Origin: Cheiracanthium punctorium
Taxonomy: Eukaryota > Arthropoda > Arachnida > Araneae > Cheiracanthiidae
Assembly: GCA_038373885.1 (NCBI GenBank)
Contig: JAWZYV010013134.1
Coordinates: forward strand, 351,497 to 415,496
Length of the DNA: 64,000 bases
Reading direction: 5' to 3'
Part shown: positions 12,059 to 25,086 of the stretch, one piece after another
How the letters are laid out: every line of letters begins with the position of its first letter
Position numbering within the stretch: the first letter of the stretch is position 1
The notes under the pieces: model-generated
Databases searched by the model: none
What the model saw: only the letters and a program-made list of their open reading frames with translations
Told to the model about the DNA's origin: nothing
Program-made: the position numbers and the translations under genes

Positions 12059-13255
12059 CTAGTGGCCAGGCCCCTAGACTCGCTACGCTCGCTTTTCGTA
12101 TGAGGCATTCGGGCCCCTAATAAGGCTTATACGTAAAAAAGGCATAATTTCAACAAACAAAACCCAATGGTTGGATCAGATAGAATGTTACTGAGTTACA
12201 CATTGCTTGGTTCTTGTATGTTGTTTGGAACATAAAAATTTAAACTTTGCACTATTTTTAATTATGTGAAACCCATGGAACATCTTGCGTATTTGCCAAT
12301 AATGGCAAATTTTCATATTTTGGCAACTTGCATATACGTATAGTTAATAAGTAGCTCTAAGAAAACAGTACTTCATATGTTTTCTTTGATAAAAACTACG
12401 TAACAGCTTGCCACCAACGGCAACTTTTCATTATTTGGCGATTTACAGATGCTCACAACCTATAATTACTGCTCATGTAAGGTTCCTGTAAAACCGTTAT
12501 CCATATTTTCATATACTAAATCCTTAGCAGATTGGCATATTTAGCATTACGAATTATATCATCTTGCCGCGCTGGTAGATATCCAAAGTGTACTATAACT
12601 GCTATAATGGCATAGTTAACACCACCAAATATTTCTTCTGGTAGCAAATACTCCAGCTGGACCAAACCGGCTTTAAAATAATCTGCATTTTAATTATTTT
12701 TCATTTTCAAGATATTGGGTTCTAACATTTCAAAAATCGCGGTTTAGATCCACCCTGCTTGGAAAGATACCATTTTGCCAGATTGTACCTAATGTCAAGA
12801 TGGCGGTTTTAAAATCAGTTACAATTAGTTATTTTGTTTTGGAAAAATGCATAATCGCTAATTCTAAACTCCTGTTGACTAAGTGAACTTACTATTTGAA
12901 ATTGTCAACTTTGTGTAACACACTTTGAGTTATTTATTTCATATACTTTTTAATTTGGCGTAAAATGGGTGTCATTCTACTTCATGTTTGTCAATTTCAC
13001 GCAATTCTACATACTTGGAATTGCTTTGTTGCAAAGGAATGAATGATTTTATGCCAAATCTGGCAACCATTATGTTTATTTTTTCAGTTTTTTATTAATA
13101 TCTTCTAAAGTAATTCGATTTTTGAAATTTAAGGCAGCTTATCAGGTTCCTCGGAATTTTTCGAATCTGTGGACACCTTAGTCGAAACTCAAATCCCCAC
13201 GGTTTAGGAGGAGATAGCCCAACCAGCGGCGATAGCGGACTTTACTTTTTTTTTT
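12059..13255 (-). mobile_element. Possible Helitron, minus strand (3' end only)
   Basis: Reverse-complemented, 12059-12115 reads as a G+C-rich hairpin-prone segment ending GGGGCCTGGCCACTAG before T, like a Helitron 3' terminus. The sequence to the right contains GCCAAATCTGGCAACC-type motifs but no clear 5' TC end; 13255 is only a plausible limit. Confidence 0.3.
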
Positions 13256-13432
13256 AGGATAGAGAGATAACTCAGATTTACTGTTTATAAAAGTGGATAC
13301 TACAGCTTATGAGGAAGCATTGTGAATTCCTTTGAATTTCAGGAATAGTTTTAAAAACTGTTTAAAAAGTTGCATTATTTCTTAAAAGGAGAATTTTAAA
13401 AACAAATACAGTTGTAAAAATAATTTTCATAC

Positions 13433-13572
13433 CATTCGTGAAAGCTCTGATATACTGGTAAACTTCTTGCTTGTTGAGTTCCAAGCCTATATCATTTATG
13501 ATGGTCATGAATAATGCAGAGAGACGAATTTTCGCTTCTTTCAAAATTTTTTCATTTTCTTCACTATTTTCT
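13433..13572 (-). CDS. TSNAX: TSNAX exon 3
   Basis: A 140-nt exon. The acceptor is TATTGTAG (AG at 13574-13573) and the donor is GGTATGAAAAT. One leading base completes an Arg codon split with exon 2. Then 46 codons follow (ENSEENEKILKEAKIRL, later ALFMTIINDIGLELNKQEVY and QYIRAFTN), and one trailing base starts the Gly codon finished by exon 4. It aligns with human TRAX exon residues [20 protein letters not shown] through QFHRAITTG, an alpha-helical part of the translin fold. The open frame runs on through the donor into intron, giving a false C-terminus if splicing is ignored. Confidence 0.94.
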
Positions 13573-14346
13573 CTACAATATGAAAAAATTCATCAATTTA
13601 AACAATGGTATGCAAAATAGTTAGGTACAGTGATCTTATTTACAAGAAATGAAGTATTACTGCAATGATTTAACAAGAAAAAAAACGAAAAACATTAGCA
13701 CTTGATATGAATTTATCCACTTCTCAATGGATGCAGACAAGCAAATACAATGTGCAAATAAATCATTTGATAAACAGAAAAAATAACTTATAAAACTGCA
13801 TACCTTAAAGTTTAAAATGGAATTTATCAATCATTTTATGCACTATTCAGAGTAAGAGATGTAGACTGGTCAGTGGTGGATCCAAGGAAGGGGGGGGGGG
13901 GGGAGAAATGGGAAAATCACACAGAGAGCATTTGAATTTACTACTAAAACCATGTTTAACCTATCTACACTCATCATTAAAAAGATGCAACAGAGAAGAC
14001 TCCTCGATAAACCAATGTTGCTTCCTAGAATTGTGTTTTGAATGCTTTGCTGAGGCCCAGTGTTGCACTTGCACACTCGCTGAGTTCCAGCAGAGTATTA
14101 CATTGGAAAAAGAATGGGTATAATCAATTTAGAAAATAAATTGTTGGTAGAAAAGTAAATTAGACAAAGAAATTCAATAAGCAAAATGCACTAAGCCTAC
14201 TAACATGGATTTTTATCGATATAAATCACAAATAGATAAAATTTTAAGATCAAAGAAATTCTGAGTCAAAATGATATTTACAAATTTTTATGTTTTACTA
14301 TTCTTAAGACCATAGCATTGTGAAAGCAACTAAAATAAACTGTTAA

Positions 14347-14571
14347 ATTACTTGTGTAAAATACCAATTATAAGCCCCTCTTCTGCAGGGGAGGGGGGGG
14401 GACTTATAATCAAGGAGAAGGCCTAATAATTGACCCCCGATGATGATGTCACAGCTGCTGTTTGTGTCCATAGCAGTGTCCATTGCCGGGAACGCATTTT
14501 GTCTTCTTTCCAAACAAATGGGATGGGGGTAGGGGGGGGGCTTATAATCGGGATTTTACGGTATCAGTTCA
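14347..14571. mobile_element. MITE with G-tract next to each inverted repeat
   Basis: Left TGTAAAATACCAATTATAAG continues CCCC. The right end, reverse-complemented, is CCGTAAAATCCCGATTATAA followed by GCCCC. A G run of 8-9 bases borders each arm internally. A TAC/GTA pair at the edges suggests a TA target. No coding sequence. Confidence 0.6.
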
Positions 14572-16028
14572 ATTTAAAAACATGAGTAGTAACTGCATCT
14601 CATTACTCCTAAGCATTATCAAAACCCCTCTTAGGTTTCTGAAAAAAATTTTTTTTTTAAGAGTTTCAGATTAAGTATTTTACTCACACAAAAGCCAAAA
14701 AACAGTTCATCATAAAATCAATTAGTTAATAAATGGAACAACATAATTTCACATAAATTAGCCACCCTACTATATGATACTGCAAATACAATAGAATTCC
14801 AATCTATTGTTCCTGCATTCATCATTTTGCCGAATTGATCTTTTCTTTTCTACAGTGCCTGCACAAGTTGTATTTAGATAATGTTAACAAAACTGGCATG
14901 TATCGTTCGTCAAAAAATTGCTTCCCCGTATTCACTGTTGTAAAATATTTCTCCTCACCAAAATGAAATTGATATGGCATACAAACTTAATTTATTTCTG
15001 GTATGATTTCTTGAGTTGATGATGATGTAGATAAAGAGTTGTTACATGTAGCAGAGGATGTGTGTGATATGAAATTTAGTGATTGATTATATTTCCACTG
15101 ATATAGACATAGCAAAGTTCGGTATCCTAAGAATAGAAGAAATATGTGATGATGCAAAAAAATGAAAATACTGGCAAAGAAGCAGGTAATAATATTCAAG
15201 CCGCTGAGACTGTGCCTACACTAGTGCCACATTTATCCGACACACTAACAGCATTTGAAATTGTATGAACTCTTATACGAGTATACGAACATAAAAACAC
15301 AGAAAATGACAAGAAAAATATTGTATATCTTGAAAATTTTCTGTTTAACTAAAAAAATCAAGGAAAAGCCCAATGTAAAAATACTGATTTTTAAAAAATA
15401 AATATATCACTTAATTTTCTATAACTTCAATTTCTTTCTTTAACAGTTTGGCAACAAATTAGTATTTTTGGTGCACTGTATATAAATTGTATATATTCAT
15501 AAACATTGCTTATTCATAATTTGGCTTTAACCTGAATTCATCATTTTCCTGCATGCATCGTTTTTTTCTAAGCATCCCTTAGAAAAGGATAGATCGAGGT
15601 TCTACTGTAATAAATACATGGAAAAGATTTTCAGCAGAAATGACAAATGTGTCAATGTGTTAGTTTCTGATGGTATACATTAAAAAATAAATAAGAAATA
15701 GTTTGATCAATGTACCAGAGTTTTAAAGTTTAATTTTCAAACTTTTGTAATTTCTGATTAAAATATTGCTGTGAATTTTTGAAGTGACCTGCTCTTTGGA
15801 GGCTAAACATAGTCTATAATTCATATTCTATGCATCAAATAATTAAACTTTGCATTTTGTTGCATGAAAATCAGTTAGCTAGAATGCAAGATAGGGAGTT
15901 TGGGGTGTCCCCATTATTTAATATAGGGGTTTGGGGAATTCTCAAGAAGTATTTATACTATCACTTGTCTGACTTCAGTAGTGGAGGCTTATTTTTGGCA
16001 CCAAATTCAGGAATTTTTTGCTAAAAAG

Positions 16029-16604
16029 ATGTCTAGCTTGGCAACATTTGGCATAATTTTATAAATGGGGCCTATAATGTTTGCTTCCCTGCATTAGTAT
16101 TACTCAATTGCATTTCTATTACACAATCAAGTAAGGTAGACTTCTGGAAAATACTAGTAGAGAAAAGTCTCTGAACCTTTGAGTAACATTGGTGGAAGGT
16201 ATAAAAGAGCAGGACACTCTTTCACAAGACAGAGAAGTTCAGTTCAGTTGAGTGAATGCTCGTGCAGATGTTCACTGGAAAGCTATAAGCTCTGTTTTGT
16301 GTGCTTTTGTAACGATTCTTTTGGTGGACTTGTGAAGCCTGCTTTTGAAGGCTGTTCGTGAAATCTTCATTGTTATATGCTGGGGAACAGCTAACATTTC
16401 TCTTTAAGAAATTCTAATGTTTAAGACTGTGAAGGATTTTATTGTGTGATAAATGCAGTTTGTTTATTGTTTGATAAAGCTTCTGTGATAAGCTGGATGT
16501 TATAAAATCTGTTATTGATTATTAATTTATATGAAATGTATACTAAAGATTGTTCACCAAATTTCTAGAACCAATAAAATTTGTGTTTCAACCTGTCAAC
16601 AAAA
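16029..16604 (+). repeat. Possible solo LTR (promoter plus poly(A) signal)
   Basis: GGTATAAAAGAGCAGGACAC at about 16198 is a strong TATA box. About 30 bases downstream is an initiator-like TTCAGTTCAGTTGAGTG, and 370 bases further comes AATAAA (about 16574). The block then ends TGTCAACA. That order (U3-TATA, R, AATAAA, CA end) is what an LTR shows. The 5' end (TGTCTAGC at 16029) is a guess, no second LTR or gag/pol is seen, and no clean target duplication was found. A short non-coding transcription unit is the alternative. Confidence 0.35.
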
Positions 16605-17307
16605 GGTTCAGATTAGAAGTCGACAGATCGCCAATGGCGACTGTGGAATTATTCCTGGCGACTATAAAACGGTTCTATAGCCAAATCTGGCAACCCGCAA
16701 AACTGACCTTTTTGTAAGCTACAGCACAATACTATGCATGGTACCAAACTTAAAGCAGAGCATGCTGATATCATTCGTCATCAGCAAGATAACAAAAACA
16801 TGCCTGGGATGTGTAAATTTTTATGTTTCATAGAGAGTCTAACATGAAACTTTAAGTGTTCAGGTTATATATTAAAAGAATATCAGCAAGTCAATTAAGT
16901 TAGTTAAAAAATATTGTTTTTGATGTAAATGAACTAAAAGAAAATCCACATGTGAACAAACCAATGCATTTCACATTGTTGTCTGTTTTCTCTAGACTGT
17001 TCACTTTACCCCACCTAACTTTATTTAATATCAAGAGTAATCCATATAACAAACTGCAGATATAGCAGTGAGGAGTAGGAGCATCGAAATTGAAAATTAG
17101 ATTAGTACAAAAAATTATGGCCACTTACAATATCAAACTGGCCACTGACTACTATGGAATTTTTTAATCTGAAACTTTACTGTCAAGTAGAACTTTTCAT
17201 ATCCACTGGACTTTTAAGCTATGAACCCACAAACTAAGCAGAATTTTCTGCACAATATTGTAATTCTGGCAGAATCTCCGCTCAATGTCTAGTATATCAT
17301 AAACACT

Positions 17308-18311
17308 AAAGAACCATTATATTATGACCACTCACAGATTTTTCAATGAGCTCATCTGCATGACATGGAGAGCATGTAATTAAGTGGGAATGGTATTCAA
17401 CTTATTGGTATTGAACTCAATGTTGCTGGAGAAGGTAAGGAATCCTTCTTGCATTTATGTTTGTGAGTGATGGGAAAGGCTGTTGATCAAAGCGAATTTG
17501 ATAGAGGGCACATTGTAATGGCCCGAAGACTTGTATCTGCAAAATTGCACGACAGGTTGGTTGTTCATGATCTGCTGTTGTTAGTATTTATAAAAAGTGG
17601 ATTAATAGTGGTGAAACCAGCAACAAACACCAAGATGTTGGGCATCCACGCATCATCAAATAAAGAGGAAGCTGGAGATTGCCCCGCCTAGTACAGCTGA
17701 CAGCTCAATACAATGCAGGTACAAGTGTTTCAGAACACACAATTCAGCAGATACCATATGATATGGGACTGCAGAGCACACATCCTACTCGTGTGAATCT
17801 GCTTACCAAGCGTCATTGTCAACTACGCCTACAGTGGGCACGGGAACATCAAGACTGGACCTGGTTTCTCCTTCATCACGTTGATGGTTGTGTCAGGGTA
17901 CGCCAGGAGAACAGCTGCTCCCCTCTACCCAGCAGCGCAGAGCTCAACAACCATGCTCCAATATCTCAACTTCGTGTGACCACTGCTTAAAATTTCGTAC
18001 AACCTGTCTCCAGTATCTACCAAGAACTCGTGGCATCCATGCCCAGACGAGTTGCGGCTGTTTTGAAGGCCAATGGAGGTGCAAAGCGTTATTGAGTAGG
18101 TTGACATAATGTAATGGCTCTTCTGTGTATATGCCACTTTTATCATAAGAAAAATCAAGTTTTTAAAGGAATATGTTGTGATTTTTTTCTGATGAAGGTG
18201 CTTTGAAAAAAAAAAATAATAATAATAAAATAAAATAAATACTATTCAAGGACCATTGGATTTAAGAGTATTAATAGATTCTTGTCTATTCACCCTGACC
18301 ATTTTAACCCT
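17308..18311 (+). mobile_element. Decayed Tc1-like transposon
   Basis: Surrounds the Tc1 transposase remnant. Possible terminal repeats are the ATTATGACCACTC segment near 17318 and the inverted CACCCTGACCATTTT near 18291, which are similar but much eroded. Boundaries approximate. Confidence 0.5.
17467..18112 (+). pseudogene. Tc1-family transposase pseudogene
   Basis: The N-terminus MGKAVDQSEFDRGHIVMARR matches the helix-turn-helix start of Tc1-like transposases (MGK..DLS.FDRG.IV.AR). A second frame from 17679 gives TAQYNAGTSVSEHTIQQ and HPTRVNLLTKRHCQLRLQWA followed by REHQDWT, a hallmark of the family just before the first catalytic Asp. A third frame near 18020 gives the C-terminal GIHAQTSCGCFEGQWRC, related to ESMPRRVRAVL-AKGG. 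The central DDE region is deleted (about 650 nt instead of about 1 kb), and several frameshifts separate the pieces. Dead copy. Confidence 0.85.
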
Positions 18312-18809
18312 TTTGAAAGGAGACCACAATGACTGGTATTAAAAGTAATACACAACTTTGTTATAAACACACATACAAAAAACAGTACAGAATGTATGCT
18401 TTGGATGGTACGAAAGTCCATCATTTTCAGATGAATAAAGTTCCAACTTCCACAGAAGAAGGAAAATAACAGAACAAAAAATTTAAAAAAAAAAAAAACG
18501 GAAAAAGAAGTAAGCTATTGAAAGAAGAAATATGAAAGAAAAACAGAGAGAATAAAAACTGAGGGGGGAGGAATCAGTCAAAAGAGGATAAAAAGTCTAT
18601 AAAAAATTAATTAATTAAATTTTTAAAATAACAATAATGGAGAAACATTATTAAAACATAAGAGAACAATAAAAGAAAGAAGACATAAATCATTTTTTTA
18701 ATAATAAAAGAGAACAATAAAATAGCCTTTAAAAAAAATACAGCAAATACTGTAAACACACACATAAATGAAAAGGGTGAAGGGAGGGAGAGGAAAACTT
18801 ACAATAATA

Positions 18810-19487
18810 CAGTAGAGAGCCAGAAATCCGCACAGCTTGGGATATGGCTTAGGCGGATTTTAGGATTTTGCAGATTTTGGGCCATAAAGATAAATCATTG
18901 CATTTCTGATTTTTAAAAAATAGAATACAATTAAAATGAAATAAAAACACAAAGTATTTCACTTATATTTTCAATCACAATCAAAAATATCTCACTTATA
19001 TTTGCACATTAAATACAAAAGCATAGGAGAAAAAAGAAAAAAATTATATGATGACTAGCCCAGCAAATGGTTTCAAAATTTCCTTTTTCTAATTAAGCAT
19101 GTTCTATGGTGATTTATTTTAAAGTATAATTTTTTTCTACTTTCAGCTTCTTTCTTTCTTCTCTTTTTCTTTCTCTTATTTATTTGTTTTTGCAAATGGT
19201 TAATTATCATTAATTCGTGTTTTGTTACCAGGCTTTGCTGTCCTAAAAATTTAAGGTATTTTTCTCCTAACTTTAAACTTTTATTAAACTGATTTTATTA
19301 TCATTATTACCATATAATTATTATAAGTTTTCATCATCATCAGAATCATGTTTATGTAGATTCAAGACACTTTTCAACAATTTCATCACTAGTGGATGAC
19401 TTCAAATTTCATTATTTACATCAGAGAAGGTGTGCGGATTTCGGACGTTTGTGGATTTTAGGTCAGCGGATTTTTGACACTCGACTG
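18810..19487. mobile_element. TA-flanked MITE with CAGT-type inverted repeats
   Basis: The left end CAGTAGAGAGCCAGAAATCC and, reverse-complemented, the right end CAGTCGAGTGTCAAAAATCC are inverted copies that continue GC. TA precedes each (18808-18809 and 19488-19489). Subterminal GCGGATTTTAGG motifs occur in both arms. Tigger/pogo-type non-autonomous element; the interior is non-coding. Confidence 0.7.
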
Positions 19488-19663
19488 TATTCCAAAGCAG
19501 AATGAATTGAAGGAATATAAGGGCCATTGTTCATCCAGCACAAGTAATGGGAAAACCTTTTAAGAAGTCAAGATGGAACAAGACTGAAGAGTGCCCTGAT
19601 GATTAGAATTCCAAACTGAGAGGCAATAGAATATTTTGAAAGCTCCTGCTTAGAAACATTGTA

Positions 19664-19978
19664 TCACTCATGCATTTTGAGCCTGAATTTGAGAGCTCTA
19701 TTGGTCTGATCAATGTACCCCAAATCACATTCACAAGGAATATAGTAAACATCCCAGCAGTACTTTGATGTTAAACTGACAGAAGAAAAAGAAAAAGTTT
19801 TACAAAAGAAGTCTGTTCGACTTTTCAAAAAATTACATGATTTGAGCTCCGAAGAAAAATGATCTTTAAGAGAAGAGATTTTAAGTTTATTGATAGGTTT
19901 AAAGATGACCTTGAAACTGAAACTCTTACAGAAGTTTAGAAATTTGGTAGCATGATGGGGAAAAGAAAGGTATAGCAA
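19664..19978 (-). pseudogene. Penelope-like retroelement fragment (GIY-YIG end)
   Basis: On the minus strand the frame ends in DVYYIPCECDLGYIDQTNRA followed by LKFRLKMHE. This matches the GIY-YIG nuclease of Penelope-like elements (GVY.IPC.CG..YIGQT.R....R..EH), with YIG changed to YID. Upstream, KVIFKPINKLKISSLKDHFS resembles the linker between reverse transcriptase and endonuclease. Reverse transcriptase motifs are absent, so it is a 3' piece. It is diverged from the complete element at 28447-31033, i.e. a different lineage or an old copy. Confidence 0.7.
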
Positions 19979-21530
19979 CTAATTGATTAAAAAAAATTAA
20001 TAGGAGTAAAGAAAGAATAAAACTTGCTAAATTTAGAATATGGATAGAAATTTTGCGCTGAGCACACAGTACAAAATTGTATGTAGGCACTTAAATAGCT
20101 AACAAATCGTGTCCTAAATATGCAAAATCAACTTATTTTAACACTCCATATGTGCACCCTGTAGCACACAGAACCCTACCTGAAGACAATCTTACACATA
20201 CAGAATATTGCACACAAACACAATACTTGCACCCAAAGTGAACACAAAATGCACTTAAGTGAAATTTTGTACAATTGCTTACATTTCAAATATCTCCCCA
20301 TATATTCAATTTTTCTCCCCAACAATCAAGGGTAGAATCTTGTTATTTTTTTGGTTGCCCCTTGGACTAGCACTGAAATTATTTTGGTTGTCCAAAAATT
20401 AAGTTTCTTGCCCTTAAAATTTTCACTACACAAATTTTTTTAAGAAATGAAAATAGAAATAGAAAGAAGTTCAGGGTGAAAATAGGAATAGTAAACTGCA
20501 TTTTCAAGCTAAGGAATTACAATGAGAGTATTTGCTTTTCTTGGTTGCCCAGAGGTAACTGAGTTTTTTGTTTTACTCGCCTATTTAAAAATCTAATTGT
20601 CCTAGGCAGCGGACAACCACAAATTTTGACCCCTGCCTACAATGAAATTTGTGAAGTGCAGACGAATAAGAAAAGAAGGCACGTATAGGAATTTGAGTAT
20701 ACTGCAATAGTTCATTTTCTCTCTCCCTCACAATCATTCCTTGGAAGAATTTTAACTAAAAACTCTAGCGTCAATTCTTTACAGTATGTATCTAACTCCA
20801 GCAATAAAATAGGTGCAGTCCCACATGCACTGTTCGATTCTCATATTCAACAATTATCCAAGAAATCTGATGAAGTCAACCAGTTTAGGAGTCCCTATGT
20901 TTAAAGTCAACCATCCCTCCCTAAAAGGATTTCTGGAAAAATACACACAAAGAAAAATCCCCGATGAGAGCACTCCGAGCTAGAACTATGTAGATGTGAG
21001 CTATGCTGCCTCTATGCTTAAAATCAAAAGTATTATAGGAGATTCTCTGGTGGTATTCATATTAGATGAAACAATGGATATGCAAAACAAATATTTTTTT
21101 TGAGCAATATATTTTTTTCAAAAATATATCTTTCTATTCTTGTTGCTCTTATGAATGGAGAACCATCTAGATTCATGCTGTTTGAAATTTATAAATTTAG
21201 ACAAAACAAATAGCTGTACTGTAATTAGGGATGTAACGGATATCCAGTAAGTATCCAGTATCTGGCCTACTGGCTGATTTTTCAATATCCAAAATACCGT
21301 TGGATATCCGAATCAAAACTACCGGATATCCGGCTATATACTACAAAAGTTCTATCAATAATATGCATAAGACAGGATGAAAAATTATATTTGAACATTC
21401 TTGTGATAAAGTGATGCATAAAACAGAGGGGTATATTTTTTAACTGAAAAAACAGAAAATTTAACACTGGAAATGGATCATTCAACATAAACACACCATT
21501 TCAACATTTGTTCAGTAGTTTTTCAGCACA

Positions 21531-22228
21531 TCTACTTATACAATACGCTAATGTATGCAATCCAAAATCGACGATATTTCCACTCTGCGAACGGCAATAG
21601 CTAGATGTAAATATTGGTACTATAATAATAACGTATAGACAAAAATCCAAATTAACAGTTCAATGATGTAAAGCGGAGCAAGTACATCTACTTATATAAT
21701 ACGCTAATGTATGTAAAACAAAAATTTTCGATATTTCCATGCTATGAATGGCAAGAGCTAGATGTAAAAATTAGTACAATAACAATGCATATAGCATTGT
21801 ACAATAATAACACATGGGCCAAAATCCAAATTAACAGTTCTATGATGTCAAATGGAGCAAGCATATGTCAAGCAGTAGCTAGATTACAAAATAACAATAA
21901 TGGATACACAAAAATGCAAGATCTTTTGGACTTTTTCTCAGCTTTAAAATATCGAACTTACAATACTTTGTGCATTCATCGCCCATCTAAAAAATGTCAC
22001 CATGCATTGGGCTAAACCACATTTTAGCCATTAATTGTTTCAATATCGACTTTTATGATGACACTCAAAATGTGTAGCAACCCTAACCTAAATAAATTAA
22101 TGACAAATACTGTTAAAACAAAGAAACATGATTTTCATTGAAATGAGTCCAGAAATTTAGACAACACTGAACTGAGTATAAAGAACAGTAGGGTATGGGG
22201 CGGCGAAGCTGGCAGCCTTGGCGACTAG
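21531..22228 (+). mobile_element. Non-autonomous Helitron, copy A (with duplicated 5' end)
   Basis: Starts with TCTACTTATAAATACGC-like sequence at 21531 and again at 21687 (TCTACTTATATAATACGCTA). It ends GCGAAGCTGGCAGCCTTGGC followed by GACTAG before T at 22229. The first about 155 bp is thus repeated in direct orientation, either two tandem insertions or an internal duplication. The same family recurs at 33640-34444. Confidence 0.75.
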
Positions 22229-22734
22229 TGTAAAACTAGTGAAAGATTCATTTGGAAAACATTTGCATTCAGTATATGTGATTTCTCTCATGGTAAACCA
22301 AGAAATAATGTAATTTTACACTCTCTCCCCCATGGAGTTTCTCCAATATGTTTAATTTGCTCTGGAAATTCGATAATTAATAAAAAACTCTGATTATTCT
22401 GTCTTCAAAATTTATTTACAGAGGTAGGGAGAAATTTACAATCTTCATCCTCTTTTTAAATGACAATCTTTTACTGAGCATTCTTTTATTGAAATCTCCA
22501 TTACGTAATGATTAAAAATTAACCCTTATTTTGTGTATTTTTTAATTAAATTGTGTTATTTTAATTCATTTATGATTTTCTGCACATTTCATTTGATTTT
22601 TAAAGTTAAGTCTACGTAAAATATGTACATTTAAAATATGTTTGTGTAATATTTATTAGTGAAAATTATAACATGGCTGCTTGTGTAGACAGCCAAGTTG
22701 TAATATAGTATTTTGCTAGTTTAAAACAGTTGCT

Positions 22735-22935
22735 TTAGTTACTACTACAGTATTGTGTACACTCCATACGTAAAGTACTTTGACTATTTTTTTTTATTTT
22801 TTTTTTTTTTTTTGTGTGTGTGTGGGTTGGAATGTCGAAATCAAGAGTAAAAAAGTGAAATTGTTCTAAAATTTGGAAACTAATGTTTGAAATGATTTTT
22901 TTTTTTTTATGAATCCCCCCCCCCCCCGCCCCCAT
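22735..22935. repeat. Homopolymer cluster (poly-T, GT, poly-C)
   Basis: Runs of T (22780-22813) followed by GTGTGTGTGTG, and of T then C (22900-22931). Simple repeats only. Confidence 0.9.
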
Positions 22936-23691
22936 TTTCCTCCCTTATGGTGCCATATAAATTTTTGTGCTATGAAAGAATGCTCATATATTTTAGATGC
23001 TAAACAATTAAACAGACCAATTTTTGTTTTTTAACTGAAAAAGCATTATTTTTGATTAAAGAAATTTAATGCATAACCTGAAAAATTCTGTTTCGTACCT
23101 GTATAAAACTACAAAAGAAAGCATGATAATTTCATTATAAATATTTAAAAGAGATTTACTATCAATCGCTAAAAGTAATTTAATTTAAAATAAAACTAAA
23201 AATCACTTAATGTAAATTAATATTAAATTATGAAAACAGAAAAAAGACATTAAACCTATTTTTGGAAAAAATTGACTCATTTATCGCATAGGTATCTTAT
23301 CAAAATAGATATCTTATTCTTAAATAAATAAAAAGTATGCATTTCTTTGAGAAAATAATCTGCAATTATAGATACATTAATAATTGTGTCATGGTTAAAA
23401 TTTATTCGATTCTGCTAGTAGTGCACACATAAAAAGAATATTTAAACTTTTTTAACCCTTTCCCTGCTGGTGGTTCGTTTTCGCACCATTTAAAAAAAAA
23501 AAATTTCAAAGCCTTAAGTTGGGAGAAACAGTTTTTGTTTAATTGTTTCGTGTAAATGAAGAGTTATAATTTTACAAAATATTTTTTAATACTAACTGGT
23601 ACCTAATTGCAATTTTTAAAAAAATTTTCAATGCACGGCAATTTAACGTTTCAATTTTTAATAAGATCATCAATCTCAAAATAGATGGTGC

Positions 23692-24129
23692 CAGTGGCGC
23701 ACCCAGGATTTTAGTTTAGGGGGGTGCTGGTCTACATACAAATACTACTGAACTCGGTTATAGTGACCTCGATTAGTTACAACTCTCTTATAAAGTCGAA
23801 ATATTCGGTACCACTTGACTGTTCCATAGAACACAAGCAATGTGACTCGTTATAGAGTCATAAATAATTATCTGATTTTTCAGTGACGTTGTAGCCGAGT
23901 TTACAGTGTTTCATAAACTAACTGTAAGCATTTATTTAAAAACTTTTTAAAGTAAATGCCTTTTTTGGTTAGAAATAATTTGAAGACAATTTAAAAAAGA
24001 AAGAAGAAGAACAACAACAACAAAAAATTCATTAGTGACAATTTTCAATCTTTAAAACTTTTCACTTCTAAATTTCTACCGTTAGGGGGGGCTTCAGCCC
24101 CCATAGCCCCCTCCGTGGGTGCGCCTATG
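23692..24129. mobile_element. hAT-type MITE with perfect 8-bp target duplication
   Basis: The left end CAGTGGCGCACCCAGGATTT and right end CCGTGGGTGCGCCTATG are inverted copies. GATGGTGC flanks both sides (23684-23691 and 24130-24137). G/C-runs (GGGGGG, CCCCC) sit just inside each end, as in many CAGGGGCG-type hAT MITEs. Confidence 0.85.
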
Positions 24130-24459
24130 GATGGTGCCATATGATGAACATGTCTTCGCTAAAAAAATTCAATAATTTTATTCTTTAAAAACAAAATGGC
24201 ATCTGCAGGTAAGATCGTTGTTTAATTTCGTATCTTCCCAGAGATCGGCAATGGTAAACCTAAAGTTTGTTGTTTTTCTCCCCCTCATCCCCCATTGTTT
24301 AGAGAGGGGGAGTACAGTTTCACTTAGAGGACGTTCCTTCATACTCTCTCCAGTGCAACGGAGAGGAGTAGAAGAGTCCCCTCTTCTACTCCCTCCATTG
24401 GAAATAAAAATAATTACTGCTTGCTCTGCAATGCTCTTTGAAAGCAGCTACAGAAGCAG

Positions 24460-24620
24460 AGTTGGGCAAAATACATAAAAAAATGTATTTTCGATGCAAA
24501 ATACGAATTACATTTATTCAAACACAAAAAATTACAAAATACAAAATACATGTATTTTCTTAATACACACAAAATACGAAATACGTCTAAAACTTCAATT
24601 AAGTAAAATTTTCTACAGAA
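24460..24620. repeat. hAT-like end with ATACAAAATA-rich sequence
   Basis: CAGAGTTGGGCAAAATACAT followed by repeated AAAATAC(A/G)AAATAC motifs resembles the terminus of CAGAGTTGGGC-type hAT elements. No matching second end was found, so this is a fragment or a chance resemblance. Confidence 0.35.
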
Positions 24621-24879
24621 ACTTCTAGTTTATTTTATTCCAGTGTATTTAAAGATGAACAAACAAATGTAATAGTAACTTTTTTTTTACATATACATGA
24701 ATTTTTCCTGGAATAAATTGCATCTTAAAAGGCATGAAAGCAAAAATGTGTGATAAGTATTTATTGAATGTTATTTTTCAGTGATAATGAATGGAATTGA
24801 AATATAAAATTAAATATAAATTCTAAACGAAGATGAGTTGAATTATATTTCTACTTTAAGATGCATTTATAGCCTTACC

Positions 24880-25020
24880 ATTACACGGTAGTTATGTCAC
24901 TGAAAATGGTAGATGGCCGAAGAGTGAAGGTCCCCGGATCGGGTCCCATTGAGCAGCTGTCAATCTAACAGTCTGGATTTTTGGTAGGTTTTTTCCAGAT
25001 GTAATGTGAATACACTTTAG
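24880..25020 (+). repeat. tRNA-derived SINE, copy 1
   Basis: Contains an eroded A-box (CACGGTAGTTATGTCACTG), then GGTAGATGGCCGAAGAGTGA, a degenerate B-box and the conserved tail TTCCAGATGTAATGTGAATA. It is the same family as 34066-34212, 54900-55012, 60284-60440 and 62856-63003. Confidence 0.7.
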
Positions 25021-25086
25021 ACCCTTTAGAAAGGTCTCCTACCTAGGCACCCCCCCTCCCGCCCCATCCTTGGCAGATTGCCCTAG

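Larger units (their letters stand above)
6743..13432 (-). other. TSNAX intron between exons 3 and 4
   Basis: A 6.7 kb intron with donor GGTATGAAAAT (GT at 13432-13431) and acceptor AG at 6744-6743. It is mostly mobile DNA listed separately. The stretch 11959-13432 is A+T-rich, with repeated GCCAA/TTGGCAA motifs and a possible Helitron end at 12059. Confidence 0.9.
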
